Origin: Phycisphaerales bacterium UBA7800
GTDB lineage: Bacteria; Planctomycetota; Phycisphaerae; Phycisphaerales; Phycisphaeraceae
DNA length: 64,000 nucleotides
Reading direction: 5' to 3'
NCBI GenBank assembly: GCA_002480565.1
Contig: DLCK01000029.1
Coordinates: 45,142 to 109,141 of the forward strand
Shown here: piece by piece, positions 27,905-38,007 of the stretch
Layout of the letters: the number at the start of each line of letters is the position of its first letter
How positions within the stretch are numbered: position 1 is the first letter of the stretch
Notes under the pieces: generated by a model
Told to the model about the DNA's origin: nothing
The model's database searches: none
The model's input: the letters and a program-made list of their open reading frames with translations, nothing else
Position numbers and translations under genes: made by a program

Positions 27905-28942
27905 TTACCTGTCAGAATTGACATTTTCATCATAATTGGAACTTTTATTCGGACGTTGGCGGTTTTTGTCCGTCTTGTCATACGCTTCGACGATCCGTTG
28001 AACCAGGCTATGGCGGACAATGTCATGCTTATCCAGCGTCGCAAAAGCGATCCCACGGGTGTATCGCAGTCGAAATACGGCATCGACCAAGCCTGAATCA
28101 CGCGGGTCATCAAGGTCTGTCTGCGAGGTGTCGCCGGTGACAACCATCTTGCTGCCATGGCCCAGTCGCGTGAGGAACATCATCATCTGTGACCGCGTGG
28201 TATTCTGAGCTTCATCGAGAATGATCATCGAATCATTAAGTGTCCGACCACGCATGAATGCCAAGGGCACAATCTCGATGACATCACTTGCCATCAACCG
28301 CGCAACCTGATCAAACTCCATCATGTCATGCAAACCATCAAGCAAGGGACGCAAATAAGGATTGACCTTTTCCTGCATCGTGCCCGGCAGGAAACCAAGA
28401 CGCTCCCCCGCTTCAACCGCAGGCCGAACCAACACCAGTTTACGGACAATCCCACGCTTAAGCAGTGACACAGCCGCGGCAACCGCAAGGTACGTCTTAC
28501 CCGTCCCCGCAGGTCCACAGCAGAATGTCAGATCATGATCCAGAATCGCCTGCAAATAAGTCCGCTGACCAGGTGTCGCTGGCTTGATCCGACGATCTCG
28601 CAGATAGACACTTAGCCCTACATCAACGTTGATTGGATCGCGTGATCCATCGGTCTGCGCCATGCCGTTGCGGGTGGTCTGTTGCAACTGCTCACTCATG
28701 GTGATCAGCTCAAGCAGATGCTGGCGTTTTAACGGCTTTTGACGCTTGGCGGCATCGGCCAGTTGATTGAGTACATGTGCAGCCCGCCCCACGGCATCGG
28801 ACTCGCCACTGAGTTTGAGTTCGCCTTCACGCGATGTGATACGGACATCAAGTGCTTCACGAATGAGCTTGAGATTGATCTCGCCAGCACCGGTCATCGC
28901 AAAACGCTCGGCGCCCTGTGGCAGTGCAATAGTCAGTTCCAA
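27905..28942 (-). CDS. phoH: PhoH-like ATPase
   Basis: A 345-residue PhoH family protein: an N-terminal KH-like RNA-binding region (about 1-90), then the P-loop ATPase with 'CGPAGTGKTYLAVA', 'LVRPAVEAGERLGFLPG', Walker B 'MIILDEAQNTT' and 'VVTGDTSQTDL'. It starts at TTG 28942 with AAGGA about 8 bases upstream; no in-frame ATG fits. The order phoH then pgpH-like gene is conserved in several phyla and often continues with ybeY, which is not seen here. Roles in RNA metabolism are proposed. Confidence 0.93.
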   Translation of the reverse strand: MELTIALPQGAERFAMTGAGEINLKLIREALDVRITSREGELKLSGESDAVGRAAHVLNQLADAAKRQKPLKRQHLLELITMSEQLQQTTRNGMAQTDGSRDPINVDVGLSVYLRDRRIKPATPGQRTYLQAILDHDLTFCCGPAGTGKTYLAVAAAVSLLKRGIVRKLVLVRPAVEAGERLGFLPGTMQEKVNPYLRPLLDGLHDMMEFDQVARLMASDVIEIVPLAFMRGRTLNDSMIILDEAQNTTRSQMMMFLTRLGHGSKMVVTGDTSQTDLDDPRDSGLVDAVFRLRYTRGIAFATLDKHDIVRHSLVQRIVEAYDKTDKNRQRPNKSSNYDENVNSDR

Positions 28943-29104
28943 AAAACATTCCTTAATCGTCTAAACCAGTCGCATTCGGACATGAGACACGACCGGATAT
29001 TGTAACGCGATTAGTGACGGGCTTCATATTGGACCAAATCAAACTCCTGAAAAAAGGTAACCGCCCACAATAAACTCGCCTCTTGGATATGTCACGGTAC
29101 AATC

Positions 29105-29578
29105 ATGTTCATGCGATGGATTAAACACCTCATACTGCCTGGCCTGTTGCTGCTGACATTATGCGGCTGTGCCAACTCGTCGAATATGGTTGTTGATACA
29201 GCTGGCATTCAAGAACTTGAAAACCAATCCAGCCAGGCTGATTACCACCTGCCAATTACCCGGCTGGATCATGATCTTTGGCGTGCAGCCAGACGTCTGG
29301 GGTGGGCCATGCCGTATCCGATCAAACCCGATATGGACGGACACTATCGCGGAAAAGGCATGATGCCCGACGGACGACAGTTAATCGTTGATGCATGGCC
29401 AAATGAAAATGACACGGATCAATTCACCGTCAATGTCAAAATCGGACACTTCGGCGATGCCCAGCGACAAGCCTGGTATCTAAGTAAACTCCGCGAAGTC
29501 CTCAAGGGTGACCCCATGCCCAAACGCGGATTGAATTTTACCAAGGATGATGTGGTCAAAAAAGATTCACAACCGTGA
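29105..29578 (+). CDS. Lipoprotein of unknown function
   Basis: A 157-residue protein with a signal peptide and lipobox 'GLLLLTLCGCA'. The mature part contains 'LDHDLWRAARRLGWAMPYP' and 'NVKIGHFGDAQRQAWYLSKLREVL', mixed helix and strand by eye. Either the ATG at 29105 or at 29111 may start it. It lies alone between converging units. Confidence 0.65.
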   Translation: MFMRWIKHLILPGLLLLTLCGCANSSNMVVDTAGIQELENQSSQADYHLPITRLDHDLWRAARRLGWAMPYPIKPDMDGHYRGKGMMPDGRQLIVDAWPNENDTDQFTVNVKIGHFGDAQRQAWYLSKLREVLKGDPMPKRGLNFTKDDVVKKDSQP

Positions 29579-29630
29579 GATGTTGTATCTGTTGGATACG
29601 CAAGGTAAGCGTCAATCTGCGGGATGCGCT

Positions 29631-29646
29631 AAACCGCAAGCGGTTT
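29631..29646. other. Short hairpin between converging genes
   Basis: A 6-bp stem with 4-base loop (AAACCG/CGGTTT). No T run follows on either strand, so it is a weak terminator candidate at best. Confidence 0.35.
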
Positions 29647-29671
29647 GATACTCCCTACTCCCTGAAAAATA

Positions 29672-31039
29672 CTACTTCACAAACTGCGGCCAGAGTCGTT
29701 CAATCTGGTGACGCTCGGCGGGAATGAGCATGCGTCCGCCGGGGAGTGTCCGCTTAACAATTGTGCCGTTGGGGTTGTACTCGGTGATCTGTTCCTGAAT
29801 GTCTTCGGGGGCCAACCGCGAGTACACGACATAGCGACCATTGTTTTTGTGTTCGACACGTTCGGTGCGAAAGCTGATCCGACCACTGTTGGGATGATAA
29901 GCATAAAAGCCCCACATACCATCAGGCTGATCCGCAAGAAGCATTGGCAACAAATACAAATCAACCTGCGACAAATATCCCTTGGGGGGCATATCCCATT
30001 CAAACTCTTTATCACTGGATGGATCATGGCGACTGAGTCGAATTTTTCGATTTGAGAGTAAACCCGTTTCGACCCATGCGTTTTTGAAGTCCACAGGAAT
30101 TTCCTGCACATCAAATTTGAGTCTCGACTCACTTCGCAAGTGAAGTTGGTTGATTTTCCGCGCACCAATAGGTCGTTCATTGGTGCGGATTGACCAGATT
30201 TCTTCATCATGTTCATCCGAAACATAGCAGGTATTCACCGAGTCATACAACGATTTACCAAATTCAATGCGTGCCATGACTTCGACTTTAAAACCCAATC
30301 GTTCCATGACGGAGTTGTCATGGATTGGCCGACCGTCGAGTTTACCGTGGGCTTGGCGAATCCGCATGTAACCAATATCACGATCACCTTGAACGAATCG
30401 GAACCATTGCTCGGGAACCAATTGTTTTTTAAGTTGATCAAACTTCAAGGTCTCAAGCAGTTGATGTCCTGCATCAAGAAGTTTTTCACGATCAGCAAGC
30501 AGTTTACGTGGGTCTGAAACTTGCATACTCTGAATCACAGCTTCATAAACCGGCCTGGCTAATTCATAGGTTTTCTTGGGTGTTTCCAACTGAAAGAGCG
30601 CAAATGCCGTGGGTGAAAGTTGGACAAATGTTTGTGCGGTGACCCAAGGGCCCTGCTTGGTGCGAGGCAGATAGAAATGCAGTTTCAATGCCTGATGCTT
30701 GCCGATTTTATTAATTTGATCATCCAAGACGATTGCAGAAGGAAAAGCGCCAGCCATCTGGGTCAACGCGTCTTTACGAGCAGCATCGATGTTCATCTGG
30801 TTTTGACTTTCCTTGATGAACAGGTTGATGGCGTAACCATCCTTGGTGGTGATTCGCGCGACAGCATCATCGACACTGCGTTTGTGGACATTCGCGCCCA
30901 ATGGCGGGAGGATCGACACGCCGTAGGAGTATTCCTGCCAACGGTGATTATCCAACAGCGGACTGTCCTGCGCCCATAGCGGTGTAACGGTCACAATCAG
31001 TACCAGCAAACCAAGCCAATTAGCGATTTGTTGTTTCAT
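29672..31039 (-). CDS. Secreted protein of unknown function, end of EPS operon
   Basis: A 455-residue protein with a clear signal peptide ('IANWLGLLVLIVTVTPLWAQD'). The N-terminal half has a mixed alpha/beta domain containing 'YGVSILPPLGANV' and 'LKLHFYLPRT'; the C-terminal half contains 'QGDRDIGYMRIRQ' and ends 'ERLWPQFVK'. Its layout parallels the protein encoded just upstream. The start at 31039 overlaps the upstream gene by 20 bases; the reading from 31120 would prepend a non-secretory segment. No family recognised. Co-translation with the EPS genes suggests a role in the envelope or in polymer handling. Confidence 0.72.
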   Translation of the reverse strand: MKQQIANWLGLLVLIVTVTPLWAQDSPLLDNHRWQEYSYGVSILPPLGANVHKRSVDDAVARITTKDGYAINLFIKESQNQMNIDAARKDALTQMAGAFPSAIVLDDQINKIGKHQALKLHFYLPRTKQGPWVTAQTFVQLSPTAFALFQLETPKKTYELARPVYEAVIQSMQVSDPRKLLADREKLLDAGHQLLETLKFDQLKKQLVPEQWFRFVQGDRDIGYMRIRQAHGKLDGRPIHDNSVMERLGFKVEVMARIEFGKSLYDSVNTCYVSDEHDEEIWSIRTNERPIGARKINQLHLRSESRLKFDVQEIPVDFKNAWVETGLLSNRKIRLSRHDPSSDKEFEWDMPPKGYLSQVDLYLLPMLLADQPDGMWGFYAYHPNSGRISFRTERVEHKNNGRYVVYSRLAPEDIQEQITEYNPNGTIVKRTLPGGRMLIPAERHQIERLWPQFVK

Positions 31040-32906
31040 GGTCCTTGATCCATTTCGCAATATCGTTTTTCTGTTTCGGCCAATGATTGTACACCACATC
31101 CGCCGGCACCCGTTGCACACTCAGTGCCAAAGTGCTGTGAGCTGCTGCTTCAAAATCATAACCCTCAAGTGAAACAAACTGCCCCTGCTCATCGAGCGTG
31201 TAGACATTGGTATCCACACTGAGAATCGGCCGACGCATCACGCGAAAGCCTTTGGACGTCTTTTGTACATTCACCCAATGCCATGCCGGGGGCGATGCAC
31301 TGTAAGCCGTGCGGATGAGCATCCACTGATCTAGTAACTGTTGATCTGCCATCCAATCCACCGGCCAGTAATCCTCGCTGATTGGCCATGGGATTTGATC
31401 GGCATCGGTTAAATCGTATGACATTTGATCGGAAGTACAGATCACGCGTCCATTGTTGATCGACAAAGAACGTTTCTTGACTGATCCGTCAGCAGAATGT
31501 TCTTCGGTGGCTGATTCAAAACTGCGTTTATCGAAATCAACTTGCCACTGGTGATCAATTGAAGCATGCCCTCGTGTTGAGGGGAAGACAATATGTACAC
31601 TGCCGGAGGCTTGCTGGGTTTGATCACGTAAAATGGATTCAAGTTGATAGCCTACGGGTTGGTTGGCAATACCGATGGTATAGAAATTACGCTCGGGTTG
31701 GATCACATTTTTCAGATGCTCTGTACTGTGATCCACCAGGCTTTGGCCTCGTTGTCGAGCTTGATTTTCCGATGTGGTATCACCAGACACCTCGCCGAGT
31801 GTGCCAACGAGTTGGGGTAAATGGGTTGCAGCGAGTTTAACTGCATCGACCATGCCGGTGACCTGCACGGTTAAAGTGGCACCTTGGCCTAGCCTGATAA
31901 CATGCACATCACGTGACAAAGGTTCAGGGCCAATCCCCATGTCCTTATCGACCGGATAATGCAGTGTAAACCACTGGGACTGTTCAAGAGTATCGTCCTT
32001 GGTGAGTTCATGCTTAGCAGGCTTGCGTCGCATGGTGGCTTGAAATTGCCACGCCAATGCCTCGCGTAATTGTTCATCGTTGCTTGCTGCGGATCTTGCT
32101 ACGCGGATGATACAGAATCCATCCATATCATCGGGGTAAAGCAGCACAGATGAAGGAGACTGCGGATCACAGGTTGCATAGAGATCAGACAATTCTGCGG
32201 AGAATCCAAGTTGACGATCAGCACAATCCTGAGCAGTCACCAACTTGTATCGCGTATCCTGTGCCAACAAGGCGATACTTGTATAAAGCTTGTCGAATTG
32301 CGCCATGCGAGATGAACTCGTTGGCATATCCAAGATGACTTGCCTGGTGTAAAACACCCAATAGCTACGGCCATCATGTGACCAGATCATCATGTGATGC
32401 AATATCGTTTGACGGTCCGAGCGACTGATGCCCAGCAAGCGTCGTTCCATGCGATTGGCACGGCGACTGGCCCATTGATGCGCGATACTCAACGATGACA
32501 AATCTTCTGAAGCAATGGCATATTGAATGCCTGCGTAAATGACCGACTGAGGGTCTTGTGTCTGCCCTGCATCGAGTTCAAATACATGCATCGTGGTATG
32601 AACATCATTGGATAATTCAAAGCGTGACTCCTGTACGACAGCTGAGGTGACTCCATCTGCTACAGGAGCTTGTTGGCGCCAGTCATTGGGGAGTTGGAGT
32701 TTAAGCGTATCGATTTCGTAGGTTTGCAAAGCCGTGAATTGCTCAAGCGAATTCATGTCCGGGTCAAACCGTTTTTCAGAGACACTGGCACGATAATGGC
32801 TAAGCCACTGAGCGCAGACCAGACTTAAAATCAAAACCAGGAGCATCGCACCGGCGACGGTTCGATGCTCCTGGCGGGTCGAAGTTGAAGGAATTTTGTT
32901 GCCCAT
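31020..32906 (-). CDS. Membrane-anchored protein of unknown function
   Basis: A 628-residue protein with one N-terminal helix ('AMLLVLILSLVCAQWLSHY') and a large extracytoplasmic part. It holds a first domain around 'LKLQLPNDWRQQAP' to 'SHDGRSYWVFYTRQVI', a second near residues 220-370, and a third with 'YTIGIANQPVGYQLESIL' that parallels 'VQGDRDIGYMRIRQ' of the next gene. Both proteins end with a 'W' plus basic-residue tail. It is likely a distant tandem relative of the gene at 29672. No known family or catalytic motif is visible. Confidence 0.7.
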   Translation of the reverse strand: MGNKIPSTSTRQEHRTVAGAMLLVLILSLVCAQWLSHYRASVSEKRFDPDMNSLEQFTALQTYEIDTLKLQLPNDWRQQAPVADGVTSAVVQESRFELSNDVHTTMHVFELDAGQTQDPQSVIYAGIQYAIASEDLSSLSIAHQWASRRANRMERRLLGISRSDRQTILHHMMIWSHDGRSYWVFYTRQVILDMPTSSSRMAQFDKLYTSIALLAQDTRYKLVTAQDCADRQLGFSAELSDLYATCDPQSPSSVLLYPDDMDGFCIIRVARSAASNDEQLREALAWQFQATMRRKPAKHELTKDDTLEQSQWFTLHYPVDKDMGIGPEPLSRDVHVIRLGQGATLTVQVTGMVDAVKLAATHLPQLVGTLGEVSGDTTSENQARQRGQSLVDHSTEHLKNVIQPERNFYTIGIANQPVGYQLESILRDQTQQASGSVHIVFPSTRGHASIDHQWQVDFDKRSFESATEEHSADGSVKKRSLSINNGRVICTSDQMSYDLTDADQIPWPISEDYWPVDWMADQQLLDQWMLIRTAYSASPPAWHWVNVQKTSKGFRVMRRPILSVDTNVYTLDEQGQFVSLEGYDFEAAAHSTLALSVQRVPADVVYNHWPKQKNDIAKWIKDHETTNR

Positions 32907-32959
32907 TATCCGGCGATGGTAGATTGCTCAACCCTACGTTGCAACGTCTGGTGTCTGCA

Positions 32960-34285
32960 TTATGCGGCCTGTGCGTAGATGGGGACGTCGCTGATCCGAC
33001 GAGCCATCACGTAACTGAGTTCCATGCCGGTGGTCTTGATCGGGCAGTTTTGCTGGATGAAGTTCCGAGCACCACGTGCCAGTTGCAGTCGCATAGCCGT
33101 GCTTCGCAGCGAGTCGACACACAGGTCCACCCAATCACGATCCAGTTTGGGCATCAGTAAATGCTCACCGTGCTTGACTTTCAGATCACTGACTGAACTT
33201 GATGAAGCGATGACCGGGCGTGCCATAGCCATGGCTTGTAAAGTCGGCCAGACTGCCTGGGCGATTTCCTGAAGTGAACTGACGACTACCGAAGCACTGC
33301 TGAGTCTGCGGACTGTTGCAGGTGACAACGCTGGCCCTGAACAAGTGAGGACGGCATGGGGTACCGCCTCTTTGATCCGAGGCCAGATTTCGTCGGTAAA
33401 CCAACTCTTAGAACGCCAGAATGATTTGCTACGCCAATTGCCATGGAGAACAACCTGCGGCGTTTCCGGTTGGTTGTTTTGTAATGGCAAATGGAAGTAC
33501 CCAAGATCCACAGCGTCTGGTACGAGAATCGAGTGACAATGCCGATCGATGAAGGAATGCTGTGCCAAACCGGAATTAACGGTGAGGATATCCGCACGAC
33601 AGGCGATGTACTGTTCCATCTCTGCACGTTGTTGAGCAAGATGTTGATGCCAGAGTTGTCGTGGATAGCTGTTGGTTTTCTGTGCGATCAAATCATGAGC
33701 AAGACTCAAGGGTTGATACAGATCACAGACACGAACATTAGCACGAACACGTTCAGCTAATGGCCAAAGCCCTGGATGCATGCACATTACCGCGTCATAG
33801 CGATGGTCCTTACGCATCATTCGAACCTGTCTGCGTAATGCAGGCATCATCCGAACCTGATCCGAGACATTGGGTGCGAACATTGACAGTCCACGTCCAA
33901 TGAATTCTTTTCTTGCTGGTGAACTTTCCACGACAATGGTATGGGTCTGTGAATGAACTTTGCGCCACTGGTCAAGATGGACAGGTTCATCCTTGATACA
34001 TGCCAGATGCACATCGTGCGTTTGGCTTGCCAGTCGTAGCATTTGCCAGGCCCTTGCCCGATCGGCGGTTCCCATCGGGTCGGGGACACAGTGACTGAGC
34101 ATGAGCAGCGCCGGTCGCTTGGTTCCGGCGGCTGCTCCGATCAGTGGTAGCTGCTCAAGGTCATTAACTTCCTTGAGACTTTCAAGTGGCGGATTCTCCC
34201 CTCCGCCCCGTGAAGCTGCTGCCTGGCGAATTGTCTTTCTCCCAACCGCCCCGCTGCTGCCACTTTTTTTGTGATATTCCTGCAT
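32960..34285 (-). CDS. Glycosyltransferase family 4/1-like, EPS cluster
   Basis: A 441-residue GT-B glycosyltransferase. The N-terminal strand 'LMLSHCVPDPMGTADRARAWQMLRL' (read in parts) and 'HDVHLACIKDEP' resemble the sugar transferases of exosortase-linked EPS systems (TIGR03087-like). The C-terminal domain has 'IVVESSP', 'VLHGNWRSKSFW' and 'MAMARPVIASSSSVSDL', the donor-binding half. The start at 34285 has GGAG 8 bases upstream; the longer reading uses a TTG at 34321. It is sixth in the EPS operon. Confidence 0.8.
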   Translation of the reverse strand: MQEYHKKSGSSGAVGRKTIRQAAASRGGGENPPLESLKEVNDLEQLPLIGAAAGTKRPALLMLSHCVPDPMGTADRARAWQMLRLASQTHDVHLACIKDEPVHLDQWRKVHSQTHTIVVESSPARKEFIGRGLSMFAPNVSDQVRMMPALRRQVRMMRKDHRYDAVMCMHPGLWPLAERVRANVRVCDLYQPLSLAHDLIAQKTNSYPRQLWHQHLAQQRAEMEQYIACRADILTVNSGLAQHSFIDRHCHSILVPDAVDLGYFHLPLQNNQPETPQVVLHGNWRSKSFWRSKSWFTDEIWPRIKEAVPHAVLTCSGPALSPATVRRLSSASVVVSSLQEIAQAVWPTLQAMAMARPVIASSSSVSDLKVKHGEHLLMPKLDRDWVDLCVDSLRSTAMRLQLARGARNFIQQNCPIKTTGMELSYVMARRISDVPIYAQAA

Positions 34286-34347
34286 AACATGCACTCCGAT
34301 ACAACGCAGGTTGACGAACAATTAAAACTACTACAATCAATCAAAAA

Positions 34348-35343
34348 TCATGCCGCCTTGGCGTAGTAACGGTATTGATATCGGTATCCGTAGCGGTAGT
34401 AGTAGTATTGACGGAAGCTGCGCGAATGGTCGGTGGCGATGACACCAGCCACGGGTGCGTGATAGCTTTCCAATGTGCGGATGGCTTGCCGGATCAACGT
34501 ACTTGGCGTGCGACTCATGCGTGCGATGAGAATCACATCATCACTCTGCGAGCCAAGGATGCCAGCATCAGCCAACTCCACTACGGGAGGTGTGTCGATG
34601 ATGACATGATCATACTCACGCTTGAGCTTCTTGATCATCGAAGACATCTGCGGACTCGAAAGCAACTGGACGGCTTCGTTGTTCACACGGGTACCAGCAG
34701 GTAACACATGCAAACCATTGGGGCCGACTTCCAGAAGCGCGTCCTGGAAGGAAGCTTCACCGCGCATCACACCCACAAGACCGTAGGACTGAGGCAGGTT
34801 CAAAAGCTTCTTAAACTGCGGCAAACGCAGGTCAGCTTCGATGACCAAAGTCTTACGATTGTGCAGTTCAGCCATGATCAAGCCCATGTTGAGGCTGGTG
34901 ATCGTTTTGCCTTCCTGTGGTGTCGCAGAGGTGATGGTATGCACCAGATGCCGACGGTTTTCCCACTTCGCCAACAAACCTGTGCGGATAGAGCGGTACT
35001 CCTCAGCAATCACGCTTGATGGATTGGTCAGACTCACCAGGCGTTCGTCCACATCACTGTAATCCTCACGGTTGACAGTGCGTTGTGCGGGCTTGGGTTG
35101 CGACGGCACGCTGATGTTGACCAACGGTGCTGCCGGAGTTGCCAATGATGGCGTAGGCTTTGCTGCCTGCTGTGGCTGCGTTGCCTGTGGTGGTTCGATG
35201 GTCAGGTTTTCCGACACCGGTTCATTGGTTCCGGTGAATTTAAGCCCAGCGTTTTGCGAGTCCGAAGCTTGTTCGGGTCGCTGCTTGCTAGAGTCTTTGG
35301 GTTCCTGCCCACCACGATTCAATGCGTCAAAGATGTAACCCAT
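34348..35343 (-). CDS. Bacterial tyrosine kinase (CpsD/Wzc-C type)
   Basis: A 331-residue BY-kinase catalytic protein without its own membrane domain. A Pro/Gln-rich linker (about 15-95) leads to 'SATPQEGKTITSLNMGL' (Walker A), 'VIEADLRLP' (Walker A') and 'VIIDTPPVVELADA' (Walker B). The C-terminus ends in 'YYYYRYGYRYQYRYY', ten Tyr in fifteen residues, which is the autophosphorylation cluster. It should work with the chain-length protein at 36255 to control polymer length and export. Gap to the upstream ATPase gene is 2 bases. Confidence 0.9.
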   Translation of the reverse strand: MGYIFDALNRGGQEPKDSSKQRPEQASDSQNAGLKFTGTNEPVSENLTIEPPQATQPQQAAKPTPSLATPAAPLVNISVPSQPKPAQRTVNREDYSDVDERLVSLTNPSSVIAEEYRSIRTGLLAKWENRRHLVHTITSATPQEGKTITSLNMGLIMAELHNRKTLVIEADLRLPQFKKLLNLPQSYGLVGVMRGEASFQDALLEVGPNGLHVLPAGTRVNNEAVQLLSSPQMSSMIKKLKREYDHVIIDTPPVVELADAGILGSQSDDVILIARMSRTPSTLIRQAIRTLESYHAPVAGVIATDHSRSFRQYYYYRYGYRYQYRYYAKAA

Positions 35344-35345
35344 GA

Positions 35346-36230
35346 TTACATATTCCCTGCTAGCGCGAGCCTCGGGGCATCGCTGGTTGAAGAAACAAAG
35401 TCATTGTGCACAAGGCTCAGTGAGAGATCCGCGGCTACGGTCTGCACCATTGCGGGCGTGATTTCACGTTCCTTTTTGACACTGGCCAAAAGCATCGCGT
35501 TGTCACACACATAGTTGACCAGTCTGGGCACGCCATGTGTGAGATTGAAGATTGCTTCGAGCGCTTTACCGGGGAAGCGGACCTGCAGATGTTGCGGGTC
35601 GATGCTTGCCATGCGGATACGATGGCCGATATAAGCTGCGGTCTCCTGAATGGTCATCGGGCGAAGTGCCTTGACCATTGAGATGCGTTGCTTGAGTGCC
35701 GCCATCTGTGGTTCATGCAGACGGTGGAGTAATTCAGGTTGTCCAACCAACACCACCTGCACGAGCTTGGCTCGGTTGGTGTCGTAGTTGGAGAGCATGC
35801 AAAGTTCCTGCAAGGCGCTGTCACTCATCGCATGTGCCTCGTCGACAAGTAGAACCACCGGTTCACCTGCGGCATATTGCTCGTGCAAAAAGGTGAATAC
35901 CTTCTCCAGGAGAATCGCGTGATCATCATTGAGGTGATAGGTCACTTCGACAGCTCGGAGAATCTGGCGAAGCAGTTGCTTGCCATCTTCATGACCGTGG
36001 AGGATCGGCACGATCCGTGCTGAGTCAGAACAACGACTGATCATTGTCCGACTCACCGTGGTCTTGCCGGTCCCTACTGGTCCAGTCACGCAGACGTAAC
36101 CTTTACGCATGCGAATCGTGTACTCAATGGCGGCCAAGGCCTCGCGGTGTTCCTCGCTGCCGAAGAAGAATCGCGGGTCAGGCGTATTCTCAAACGGCAA
36201 GGTATTGAGGTTGAAAAAAGCTTCGTACAT
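35346..36230 (-). CDS. ExeA-like AAA ATPase of EPS cluster
   Basis: A 294-residue ATPase opening 'YEAFFNLNTLPFENTPDPRF', typical of ExeA/GspA and of the ATPase found in exosortase-linked EPS operons. Walker A 'GPVGTGKTTVSRT', Walker B 'VVLLVDEAHAMS', sensor region 'VLVGQPELLHRL'. It lacks the C-terminal peptidoglycan-binding domain of GspA, so it is cytoplasmic. Likely it assists assembly or gating of the secretion complex. Confidence 0.88.
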   Translation of the reverse strand: MYEAFFNLNTLPFENTPDPRFFFGSEEHREALAAIEYTIRMRKGYVCVTGPVGTGKTTVSRTMISRCSDSARIVPILHGHEDGKQLLRQILRAVEVTYHLNDDHAILLEKVFTFLHEQYAAGEPVVLLVDEAHAMSDSALQELCMLSNYDTNRAKLVQVVLVGQPELLHRLHEPQMAALKQRISMVKALRPMTIQETAAYIGHRIRMASIDPQHLQVRFPGKALEAIFNLTHGVPRLVNYVCDNAMLLASVKKEREITPAMVQTVAADLSLSLVHNDFVSSTSDAPRLALAGNM

Positions 36231-36254
36231 CTCGAGTTTCCCTTACTCTTGGTG

Positions 36255-37931
36255 TCAATCAGCCTGGCGGGCTTCAACAACGGGGGTAGCGTCAATCGTG
36301 CTATCTTCCAAATAGCTTTGGACAAATTCCATCGGATCCTGCTTGATCGTATCGGTGTTCTGTGGATGCTGAAGGTTCATGTAAAGCACACTCACCAACG
36401 TCATCAGTACCGCCGTCATAGCTACCGCATTAAGCGGGTACAAAACCATGTTGCGGACCTTTCGCATCCGACGATGCTGTACTGAAACAATCTCACTGAC
36501 TTCACCAAGCAAAGGCAGGTGCATCGCCGTGGAGAGCTGTTCGCCATCATGGAATGTTTCATCCGTACGATGAGCAAAAAGCAAACTCACGGCACCGGCG
36601 ATCATCCCTAGGCCAACGGCACTGATGAGAATCTGGAACACGTTGGGTGCCACCGGGCGGGTGAGCTTGGGACACTCACGGATGAAGGCCAGTTGGACAC
36701 CACGGTTGCCATCATCAGCACTACGTGCCATTTGGATTCTGCGAAGGTTTTCTTCCCAGAACTGCATTTCGCGTTGCAACTGATCCATCTGACGGGTGAT
36801 CTTGCGATATTGTGAACGAATCGGGAACAGATCAGCAGCTTTGACATTGAGGCTTTCACGGCGTTCTACGACCTGTGACATTTCATCTTCAATGGCGGTC
36901 TGTTTGGCAATCGCTTGATTCAGCGAAAGCTTCAGTTCATCAAAATGTCCATTGCTGGCGACTGTCTTGCGAGTGACTACTTCAGTTTCGGTCTGGCCAA
37001 TCTTGGCCTGCAATTCTGATATCTGAACTTTTAAGTCTTGGACGTCAGGATGACGCTCGGTCATTTTGTTGACGACAACCGCTGTGCGATAGCCCGTCTG
37101 CAATTCACGAAGCTTTGCTTCAAGTCGAATCAACTCAGGGTTACGTTCTTTGACAAATGAGTTGATGGTCTTGGAGGTGTTAGCCAATGCCTGCCTGGAG
37201 GAGTCAACCTGACTCTTGGCCAATATAAGTTGGCGATTGAGTTCTGAAATCTTCTCATCAAGCTGAGTCTGAATCACGTTGATGCTGTTGGGTGAATCAG
37301 GCAGCAGCTCGGAGTACTTGATTTCATAGGTGAGCTTCTGATTTTCCAAAGATTCAATCTTGATACGGGTTCGATCCACTTCATCCAGGAAGAAGCTTTG
37401 CGTATCTTCAAGTCCCTTGGCAATCTGACTTCGTGCCTGGTCAATATAGTTTTGTACTAAACGATTGATGACCAAACGGGTGACGACCGGTTCTGTGCCG
37501 ATGTATTTGACACTGATGCGTTCGTGTTCCTGAGTAGCAATCTCGAAGCGAACCTGAATCTTACGAGCCATATCAGCACGCAGTTCCACAAGATTCACTT
37601 CCGGGCCACCAGCTTTGAAACGCTGCACCACGTAGGGCTTGACGTCTTCAATAGCCTTGTCCAGAGACAGACCGTTGGTCAGTTCCTGTTTGATACTGGT
37701 AGTATGCTGGTCGTAGGTCTTTTGCCCACTACCGACCATAATGGATGCCAGGACATGATCTGTGCGACGGTCGAAGACCGCTTCTGCCTGATACTTGCGG
37801 GGAAGCAGCAGGGAAAACGCCAGAACTGAGGCACTGACTACAAACAGTGGGAATACGAACCGCCATTTGTAACGCAAGAGGATGAACCATGCGTCTACTA
37901 GGGCTTTGGCTTGATTGGTGCTGCGACTCAT
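36255..37931 (-). CDS. Polysaccharide chain-length determinant (Wzz-like)
   Basis: A 558-residue inner-membrane protein with an N-terminal helix ('WRFVFPLFVVSASVLAFSLLLP'), a Wzz domain, long coiled coils (about 170-400, e.g. 'LKVQISELQAKIGQTETEV'), and a second helix near 440-460 ('VFQILISAVGLGMIAGAVSLLF'). A further C-terminal hydrophobic segment near 490-510 ('VAMTAVLMTLVSVLYMNL') precedes a short tail. AAGGAAG lies 8 bases before the ATG. It forms the periplasmic co-polymerase that pairs with the tyrosine kinase. Confidence 0.9.
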   Translation of the reverse strand: MSRSTNQAKALVDAWFILLRYKWRFVFPLFVVSASVLAFSLLLPRKYQAEAVFDRRTDHVLASIMVGSGQKTYDQHTTSIKQELTNGLSLDKAIEDVKPYVVQRFKAGGPEVNLVELRADMARKIQVRFEIATQEHERISVKYIGTEPVVTRLVINRLVQNYIDQARSQIAKGLEDTQSFFLDEVDRTRIKIESLENQKLTYEIKYSELLPDSPNSINVIQTQLDEKISELNRQLILAKSQVDSSRQALANTSKTINSFVKERNPELIRLEAKLRELQTGYRTAVVVNKMTERHPDVQDLKVQISELQAKIGQTETEVVTRKTVASNGHFDELKLSLNQAIAKQTAIEDEMSQVVERRESLNVKAADLFPIRSQYRKITRQMDQLQREMQFWEENLRRIQMARSADDGNRGVQLAFIRECPKLTRPVAPNVFQILISAVGLGMIAGAVSLLFAHRTDETFHDGEQLSTAMHLPLLGEVSEIVSVQHRRMRKVRNMVLYPLNAVAMTAVLMTLVSVLYMNLQHPQNTDTIKQDPMEFVQSYLEDSTIDATPVVEARQAD

Positions 37932-38007
37932 GTGAACGACTTCCTTCCGATATTGAGTTCACGTTCGTTGCGTGACTTTAAAGACGATTAAAACGGTTTG
38001 AACCTTA

